DNA from: Rhynchonema sp. JSB1_4
Lineage: Eukaryota; Nematoda; Chromadorea; Monhysterida; Xyalidae
DNA length: 64,000 nucleotides
Assembly: GCA_030248065.1 (NCBI GenBank)
Contig: JASAMV010006330.1
Location: 1 to 64,000, forward strand
Direction: 5' to 3'
The position numbers were made by a program, and so were the translations under genes. A model generated the notes under the pieces. That model made no database searches. It was not told the origin of the DNA and saw nothing but the letters and a program-made list of their open reading frames with translations. This document shows, piece after piece, positions 56,201 through 64,000 of the stretch (position 1 is the stretch's first letter; the number at the start of each line of letters is the position of its first letter).

Positions 56201-58148
56201 GAAAAAATGTATCGATCAATGATTTTATTGTGCAATTCAGATTTTCAAAAGCAAAATTGCCGCCTTCCAAACGTCGCTTGAATATCGGGCGCGAAACAGC
56301 ACGACCACGTTACTGCTTGTCAACCCAAATCTGGTTAACGGCTCAGGCATTCTCGGTTTGTGATCGATCCGCGCTTCTTACTATTACTGATAAAGAAATA
56401 AATTATTTGTTAGTTTTTAGGTGCTCAATATCTGCGACGCATTTTGCCGCGTTGGGATCTCGGTCTCGAACTGATCTATCAATACGCCAAACAGATACCC
56501 GGCGGCTGTGTGTCCAGTCTGCAATACGCTGCCAGATATAACGGTGACTTTGTGCCTGTCTTTCACGCTCAGTAAAAAATTTTGACGTTAATGTTTTAAA
56601 GAATATTTCTGAGCTCACTGATGCCCAAGCCACCAATATTGACCAGCGTAAACGTTGCTTGTGGCCTGGGAATTTAGTAAGGTCGATGACCAAGCAAAAG
56701 TTCTGATGGCCCCGCCAACGGTAGTGTCTGTCAATTGAGTCACCACGAGACAATAAACAGTAAGCCAGGCCTTCGTGCTTCGTCACTCGCATAATTCCCA
56801 GATGTTTCACACAGGTGACAAATACACAACATCGGCACAGGCTGGTTCGACCGGTCTGCACCTCTGTTACTACCACAAAGTCAGTGACACGGCACAACTG
56901 GGTGTCGAATGGGAAACATCCGTACGTGCCGAGGAATCCGTTGCATCATTCGCTTATCATTTGGAACTGCCGAAAGCGCACACTACTTTTAAAGGTGCGA
57001 TGATTGTTTGTGATCGAATTCCAATTTGTTTTTGCTCTTGAAATTTGTGGTGACAGTCCTAGACACAGTGCTGTGGCCGTAGGAGGTGGTCCACCGCCCC
57101 AATGGCACCCTACCGCCCAGACCTGGAACACAACCCCTTCCTGCCCCACTACGACACCCTACCCGCCCGCTCTGGTACCTTACCTGCCCTTATTTTTACC
57201 CTCAAAATGTCCATTTTTTGGTCAAAAATGCCCAAATTTCGACCGAAAACGCTTACAGTGCAAAAAATTGTACAAGTGCAAGATATTGTATATACTTTGT
57301 TCGTTTGTGGGCCAAAAATAGGCACCCGAGAAAAGCACCCAATTGTTGAGGCGAAAATTGACTTGATTTTGGATAGCTTTGGGTATTTTAGGCGCACCAT
57401 GCAAAGATTCTAGGTAGCGGAATTTCCGTGTAGAGCCGCGGGACTCTATTCGGAAAAGTGCCAAAATACGACTTTTTGTAAAGAATGTATTTCCCAAATA
57501 GGGCCGCTTCTCAAAATACCGACCGGTAATGCAGTTTTCAATCTACAAAATCTTGTGTCAGGGCGTGTATTAATGCATCAGTAATGCGCCCATGCACGTG
57601 AAACAATCGAAAAACGTAAGTACAGGCTGCTATGGTCAAGAAACAGCCAATTTGTTCAGAAGACCACTCATTTTTGGCAGAAAATTGGGTACCGAAAGAC
57701 GGAAATATAAATCCCAATGAGGCTCTATTTGGAAAATCTGCCGAATTGAGCCCCATAGGACATTATTCCCGGGGTCGCTGCAGACAAAAAACTTCAGTAC
57801 AAAAAATTGCACCCAACCTCCTTATTTTTTGTGCAAGCGAAACAAGGTGCACATTGCACCTGAAAATTTTAAGAAATACCTGTGGATCCAATGTGTGTTA
57901 TATTGTCCCACAGAGGATCCGCGCAGAACGAGCTTAGAGAAACAATTATTGTTTCTACGGATCCAAAAAATTTGTTTTGTCATTATAAATTCTATCCAGA
58001 TGGTTCAGGTTCTATCGACTCCAACTGGACCGTGGGCGGCGTGCTCGAAAAGCGTCTGCATCCGATGCCATTCACATTGGCAGTTAGTGGCTGTATCAAT
58101 CATGTAAAGGCAGAGTCAAAGTTCGGAATTGGATTACAGATAGGCTGA
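53241..58148 (+). CDS. TOMM40: TOM40, pore of the outer mitochondrial membrane translocase
   Basis: Eight exons: 53241-53355, 54951-55049, 55835-55992, 56066-56167, 56241-56355, 56421-56543, 56815-56994, 58009-58148; 343 aa, close to the usual length, with phases 1,1,0,0,1,1,1. The start (ccaATGGG) gives MGN..., as in animal TOM40. Then a Gly/Pro-rich N-tail, LNPGPLEELHRKCK, VMVQKGLSSHFQVSHTL, FGATYVGTNQ, the beta-barrel strands, GDKYTTSAQAG, LHLCYYHKVSD, SIDSNWTVGGVLEKRL, and the family-typical end SKFGIGLQIG. The barrel admits most nuclear-encoded mitochondrial preproteins, among them the GrpE and any mitochondrial enzymes of this window. Intron 1 holds hAT element J and intron 2 holds element N. 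Confidence 0.95.
53613..53962. mobile_element. hAT-type element J with TSD GCCTCCAG
   Basis: Ends CAGTGTTGTAGTTGG and (weakly inverted) CCAACTAAAATACATCACTG; GCCTCCAG at 53605-53612 and 53963-53970. Handle (TAGCTAGC)TTTCTTGCTC, two left and one right in one orientation. It lies in TOM40 intron 1. Confidence 0.85.
54190..54550. repeat. CCGTTTTTTCC palindromic repeat family
   Basis: Alternating AAAAACCG/CGGTTTTT and TTTTCCGGAAAA blocks in TOM40 intron 1. Related runs occur at 49870-50010, 51520-51690 and 51850-51910. Confidence 0.55.
55215..55790. repeat. Dispersed element N, second copy
   Basis: Two blocks shared with 43890-44260 (see there). A poly-A/poly-C tract at about 55425-55545 separates them. 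It lies in TOM40 intron 2. Confidence 0.6.
56995..58008. other. TOM40 intron 7, partly repetitive
   Basis: A CACCCTACCGCCC-type repeated word near 57065-57180 and an AT-rich body ('CAAAATGTCCATTTTTTGG') resemble the non-coding elements elsewhere in the window. A CAGTGCTGTGG near 57065 could be a hAT-like left end, but no partner was found. Confidence 0.4.
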
Positions 58149-59276
58149 TATTTGTGCCTTTATGTTACTATTATAGGACACCAATTCGTTCAATCTTTGG
58201 CACACAACTTGTTATTGTATGATTATCATTGTTGATCTATTTTGATACATTCAAAATACCTAGTGTTTGTTTTGTGCAATTTCAGTCAGAGGTGAGATTA
58301 TGCTCAAGTTCAACCGACGACAGCATTCTGTTATTATCCAAGGGGCTGGTTCTTGTTCTGTCATTTGCAAGTTGCGAATTTTCTCAGTCGTCGAACCAAC
58401 CTGTGTGTTCTCTCTCCAGAATTCTGCGGCTGTTGAATTTCTGAACGAAAACTGATGCCTGCTTTTTATGCATTCGAGTATTGCATCAAGCTCACGTGCC
58501 CTTGAGAAATAGAAATTTTATAGCGAAATTTTTATCTCTGGTCGACTGGAATTGATTGATAAATTCTAGTCGCATTTATTGCGTCATACTTGCGTGTTTC
58601 CTAATTAGTGTTCTCTTTCAATGTTTGCTATACTCCACTGTTGTTGTTTAGTCATAGCTAGTTTCTGTCTTGTTTTTTAGATTTCTTCATTGAAAAATAA
58701 TTCACGCAAAATACGGTTCCAAGATGCTGGCTGGCTGCTGCATGCACCTGTTTCCTCATTAGACCTAGTTACTGTTTCGTTTCCGAGTTATCATTGTTGT
58801 TATCTTGTTGAAACTGAATTTTGTTCTGTGCGAGACGGTTTGCATATTTTGTAGTGTTTTTGTAAGATATATTTTCACGAATCGTAAAAAAAGAGCTGAA
58901 ATACAATAATAATAAACGTATATCTAACACTAAATGAATATGGACACTTTCAAGGTTTCAACCATTTAATACAAAGGCTATAGCCACCACGCGGTGCAAA
59001 TGAATACAACGTATTGCAATTTGGTTCCCGTTTCGCAAATCACAACTAACATCACAGGGCGATAATTGGCTAAGTGCGCAATCACAAGTAAAATATAACG
59101 AGCGTTTTGATTCAAGCATACTCAAAAAAAGTGAACGGGAACTTTGAAGCCTGCATGGACGTCCCACACCAATAAATGCATAGAAGTTCAAGATAGAGTT
59201 TACATTTCTGATACTCTGGCACAATACTATCGAATAACTTGACGAACTGCTGGTACGAACATAAATCAACAAAAGT
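58149..59276. other. Convergent intergenic region
   Basis: 3' flanks of TOM40 (plus) and aconitase (minus). AATAATAATAAACG near 58903 could serve TOM40. No gene seen. Confidence 0.5.
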
Positions 59277-60999
59277 TTATTTGAATGCCAATTTCCGGAC
59301 CATGTATTGCAGAATGCCACCGTGTTTAAAATAGGTCAACTCGACTTCCGTATCAAACCGACATCGAACTTGGAATGTCTTGCCAGAGTCGAGCTGCGGA
59401 AAACGACTCAGCTCAAACCAAGCGCCCGTTCAACAATTAAAAAAACATGAAACAAAATGAACTTACCGTAATTTTGACCTGCTGCTGTGGTTTCAGATAG
59501 TCGTCCAAATGTATCGTATAAGATTCCGTCCCGGTCAGACCTGAGCAAAACATCAAAAATGACAATCCCTTGATTTGGCAAGTCAGGCACAAACCAACCC
59601 AATATTTCAGCATTTTGTCCGTCCAGGTACTGCAATGGCACAATGCCCATACCCACCAGATTGCTGCGATGGATGCGTTCGAAGGACTCGGCCAGCACAC
59701 ACCGCACACCCTGAAATATCATATATATATGCATCCCTCACACTTCAAAGAATTCCATAGCTAATTTTCTTGTTACTTTGTGCTCGACTGATTGCTTTTC
59801 GCAACTGCATAGACCTATCGGTTGGGACAAACTTTCAGCGCAATGTCATGCTGGCTAAACCTCTACCACACGCAAGGATGAAATCGAGTTCTTCACATGA
59901 TGACATTTCAGTCAGCCTGTTCGAATGCGGCTGTGTTGTGATGCTTTATGGACCCAAGTGAAAGTCACCTGCAAATACGGTCCCTTTGCAGCCCAATCGC
60001 GTGACGATCCACTACCGTATTCTTTGCCGGCCAACACAATGACTGAGACATTCTCGTTGCGATAACGCTTAGCTGCGTCGAAAATGTCGTGCTGCAAATT
60101 GAATGTGCAGTGTGCCCGTGCTATTTTGGTCCTTGACGTCGTTATGACCACTATGCACAGTGAATATTCTTCATGGTGATCGAAAACGAGCGCCCGCTCG
60201 TAAAGAAAACAAGTCAAACCTGTTCACCAGACGGCCAGTGTTTGGTTTTGGGTCCGGGTTTCGGCATGAATTTGTTGACAATCCGAATATTGGCGAACGT
60301 GCCTCGCGTCATCACAGAGTCGTGACCGCGACGCGCGCCGTACGTGTTGAAATCAGCGGCGGCCACACTGTAGACAAAGCACAATATATTTTGGGGGACA
60401 TTTTACTGTTTGTCTTTTCACTTTGAATATTTTCAAACCAGTTTTTCACATGCAGGGCATCGATTCCGAGACCGTACGGCCACAAGTCACTTGGTGATCA
60501 AACACCAGCCAAGCGTGCTTGCCGTGCACAACCGGATTGATGCGAAACTGGCACAAGGCAGCCAGAAAATGACGACTGCTGCTACAATTTCAGCGAAATA
60601 ACCCCAAACACAACTTACCCTCTCTCAGTCAACCATCTGGCGGCGGGACTTGTCCTCGAAATTGCACCAGCTGGTGAGATGTGGTCAGTGGTCACCGAAT
60701 CACCAACATTCAACAGGACACGTGCATTGCCGATGCTGTGCACTGCGCATAGTGAACGACTCTGGCAGTGGAAAATATAGTGCGTGACTGATGCAGTGCA
60801 ATGTCACTGTTACACTGTGACGAGATAGAAAGAAAAGATATTCGAAATTATGTACATTATTGCAGGAGCGCACAGTGGATCGGATCTGTATCTCGGAAAA
60901 ACATGCGCTGCACGTGCCCTCAAAGCGCACCAGCACATACGTATTATGTTCACCACATATGCCAGGTATAGTCCGTCCACCAGCCAGGCACCCCCCCCC

Positions 61000-61071
<72 letters not shown>

Positions 61072-64000
61072 CGGCAGCGGTCAAGGCACAAGTTCAGTAC
61101 ACTGTTCGCATTTGTGGTGTGTGAGGTGTCACCCAAACTATTTAGTTTGCCTCTGAAACTGTACCGTCAGGTTTTTAGAGCTTTCCTCACTGTCCATCTG
61201 TATGTCACTGATGAGACCCAAAAGCTGATGAACAACAGCCCAGCAAAACTAGCAAGCACCAACCATATTGTCAAAGAACGGCGGTAGTTTGATGTAGGTC
61301 GAATTGGCGTCCCACGGATACAGCTGACTGTCGGGACACTCCAATGCTTGCCACTGCGAACTGCCCAGCTGCACAAAATAAAACATGCAAATTTGGTGAT
61401 AACAATAGAAATAATTGTGTGAGAGTGGAGAATTCACCTTAATATTGGCATATACTTCCTTGAAAAACTCCGGCAACACGCATTGCACTTCGAATTTGCT
61501 GATTTCGCCATATTCGGGCCAGATGTCAGTGAAATAGACTTTCTTGCCGTCAATGCCCACACCTAAAAACAGGTAAATCGAGTGGTTTTTTAGGGCAAAG
61601 TTTTAGCAGATAACTTATTACCGATGTGATCCTTTTTGAAATCTATATCCACGCGTCCAGCGAGCGCATAAGCCACAACCAAAGGCGGACTGGCCAAATA
61701 ATTGGCGCGAACGTTGGCGTGAATTCGACCCTCGAAATTACGGTTACCCGATAACACGCCAGCAACGACCAGGTCATTCTGAAGTTAAAGTACCCTGTAT
61801 TTAAAACATCTATTTTTAAAAATGACATGTTTGTTATCATCAATAAAGTAAATCAACAGTCTTCATTCCAATGCCAAACCTGTTCAATAGCTTCAGTGAC
61901 AGGTCCCAATAACGGGCCACTATTGCCGATACAGGTCATACAACCGTAACCAGCCAGATGGAAACTGAAACGAAAAAACATAGGAAAAGAATGATAAATA
62001 AACGAAAGCATGTTTGTGCAAACGACCCCAATTTCTCCAAATACGGCAACAATCCAGACGCTTGCAAATACTTTGTCACCACGCCACTGCCCGGGCTCAA
62101 ACTGGTCTTAACGTAGGGCGGGACCGTCAGACCGAGCTCGACTGCTTTCTTCGCCATCAGACCTGAATGGCAAAATTATTATGATAATGCTTTTAAATTG
62201 TTTTTGAAAAGAACGTTATTTGTAATCGCACCTGCACCCAACATCACCGAGGGATTGCTGGTGTTCGTGCAGCTGGTTATGGCAGCGATCACAACACTTC
62301 CGTGCGATAGTTTGCAATCCTGATCATTGATCGTCAACGGAACGCGCAAATCGGCCCGGTCCGGCGAAATGCCGAATCCCTGAGTGGCAAAGGTGAAATC
62401 GTAACAATTATCGGCGCTTATCAGAATCCGGAAATGCAATTAACCTTGAAAGACACAGGTGAAGTGAGCCCGGTCTGAAAGTCTTTCCACGCGTCAGCTA
62501 CAGGAATGTAGTCGTGCGGTCGTTTGGGACCACTGATAGAGGGCACAATTGAGGCCAGATCTAATTCGAGCACCTAAAAATTTTAACTAAATGAAGAAGA
62601 TAAATAGTAAACATATTAAGCTACCGATTAAAGCATTCCAACCGTGGTGTACGCAACATTGCTTTCCTCAGCAAAGTCGACAAACATGTCCACAGCACGC
62701 AGGTATGCCTCGATGCGCGCAACTTGCTCTTCCGTTCTGCTCGTTTGACGAAGATATTCGATTGCACGTTGGTCAACTAAAACAGACAAGACGGTTGCCG
62801 TGCGCTGTTAAAGATTTTGATCATTATTTTGCATTAACGCTTGAAAAACAGTCACATATATATTAAACGCAATAAAGACTGGAGCGCTGTGAATTTAGTG
62901 GCAGCAGATGTCTGTGACACATCAGTGTTTTTCTGCTTTACGTTAACTGGCTTTATTATCCAAGTTCGTGGCTACGTGCTTCTTTTTTGAAAGTTGGGGC
63001 TAAAAGAGCGCTGCACTGCATCAGCCAGCCAAGGTCTTTCTGCCGGAAACATCAAGGGAAACACATCGCACTCAATCTTCTCACCTGGGAAAAATCCCAC
63101 GGTGGCTCCATATTCAGGACACATGTTGGCAATAGTGGCTCGATCGGCAATCGATAAATTGGCAACACCCGGACCAAAGAATTCAACGAATTTGCCCACA
63201 ACGCCCAGTTGACGGAGATTCTGCAAAATTATGTGCGCCTGAATTCCGTTACATAATTATTTGTTCACTTGAGCAAACGTTTTTGAGAGTGTACCGTACT
63301 TGCTTTATTTTATGAAACTTTGCATGGTGGATCCTTTTACAATGTTTTAGTCCCCATTATGGCGTTAAGGACAAATTCACGCCCAAACAATATTTATATT
63401 CGTTACGAAAAGAGTCAGATGATGAAGAGGGCAGACCAATCCCATCCCACCTTGGTGATCATGAGCACCAGATCAGTGCTCGTTGCTTGAGGACTGAGTC
63501 GGCCAGTCAGCTTGTACCCAACAACTTGTGGCAGCACCATGCTGATCGGTTGACCCAACATCACTGCCTCAGCTTCGATACCACCGACTCCTGAGAAAGA
63601 AAACATTTAGATTATAAAAGCATATTACACTTTTTATACAGTGAGTCCCTCTATGTAGCGAATATTTTCGAGCCACATTTTGGACCTGAATCTGCCGTTA
63701 GCCTCCTATGCCAGTGGATATTGTTTATAGTGATGAAAAATGGCGGGCAGACGGCACTTCTTTTCGAAATCGCAAAAGAAACTATCACACACATTCACAT
63801 ACACACACTAACCCCATCCAAGCACGCCCAATCCCCCGATCATAGTTGTGTGCGAATCCGTGCCCACCACACTGTCCGGATAACAAACCGTCACTTCGCC
63901 ATTTTTGTCCGCAAACACAACCCGCGCCAAGTACTCGAGGTTCACCTGTGTTTGATGCAAGGTTTTTTACTCGTCACTTGGTCGCCATTGACGAATAAAA
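59277..64000 (-). CDS. ACO1: Cytosolic aconitase / iron regulatory protein 1, 5' part outside the window
   Basis: Seventeen exons on the minus strand: 63945-63813, 63590-63451, 63220-63085, 62776-62643, 62573-62445, 62379-62232, 62162-62027, 61964-61880, 61778-61622, 61562-61438, 61368-61264, 60761-60619, 60367-60220, 60091-59969, 59710-59599, 59540-59467, 59393-59277; all phases join. The N-terminal exons lie beyond 64000. Motifs: [125 protein letters not shown]. The three Cys that hold the 4Fe-4S cluster (SCTNT; CMTC) are all present, so citrate-isocitrate isomerase activity is expected. The cytosolic type is chosen over the mitochondrial one by segments such as [13 protein letters not shown] binding cannot be judged. 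Confidence 0.95.
60991..61067. repeat. C10-A65-like homopolymer run in an aconitase intron
   Basis: Ten C followed by roughly 65 A. Its true length is uncertain. It lies between the 61264 and 60761 exon borders. Confidence 0.8.

Noticed and set aside
57060..57990. A further hAT element in TOM40 intron 7
   Set aside because: A CAGTGCTGTGG-like left end is present but no matching right end or 8-bp duplication was found.

Overview
The window looks like a contiguous piece of a nematode nuclear genome. The support is: intron-rich genes with mostly short introns and TTTCAG-type acceptors; a DUF273 glycosyltransferase-like gene, a family known mainly from nematodes; and a short (TTAGGC)3 tract, the nematode telomere unit. 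The species cannot be named from the sequence. Exon structures were built by hand from reading frame, GT/AG sites and phase, and every chain listed keeps frame unless stated.

Gene layout, left to right: METTL27-like methyltransferase (-, 595-1868); an allatostatin-C-like neuropeptide precursor (+, 4517-5107); a DUF273 protein (+, 7422-8677); a secreted, dibasic-rich, probable peptide precursor (+, 9428-10199); a CCDC142-like protein (+, 11414-16574, 5' end unsure); mitochondrial GrpE (-, 17096-27049), whose 8.9-kb last intron holds a complete globin gene on the other strand (+, 20587-25974); BRD8 (-, 27713-32973); glutamine synthetase (+, about 33809-35379); a homocysteine S-methyltransferase (-, 35729-37825); a five-module sushi protein (-, 38979-40854); TOM40 (+, 53241-58148); and cytosolic aconitase/IRP1 (-, 59277 to beyond the right edge). 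There is no operon-like co-regulation to infer. Most are housekeeping genes beside two neuropeptide-type genes.

The most unusual part is the repeat landscape, above all 41.8-53.2 kb and introns of BRD8, GrpE and TOM40. At least 13 insertions carry CAGTG-like inverted ends and 8-bp target-site duplications, the mark of hAT-superfamily elements. None codes for a transposase. They fall into families (here called A, B, C, D, G, H, I, J). Each family has its own short 'handle' repeat, present in several copies near both ends and always in the same orientation, which makes the region look like a CRISPR array at first sight. Most families also have a central GCGCGC hairpin. They are nested inside one another (41800-45788 and 31564-32645). 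They sit in or beside a second class of TA-flanked elements (E, F) with CCGTA ends.

Other structural items are: a 1.66-kb element at 5516-7172 that is one long palindrome between TTAA sites; a perfect 172-bp inverted repeat at 37381-37746; two copies of a 295-bp TA-flanked MITE, one with a matching empty site in the same window; and a near-identical A-B-inverted A-B duplication at 48161-51698. Some homopolymer-rich tracts may be sequencing or assembly noise.
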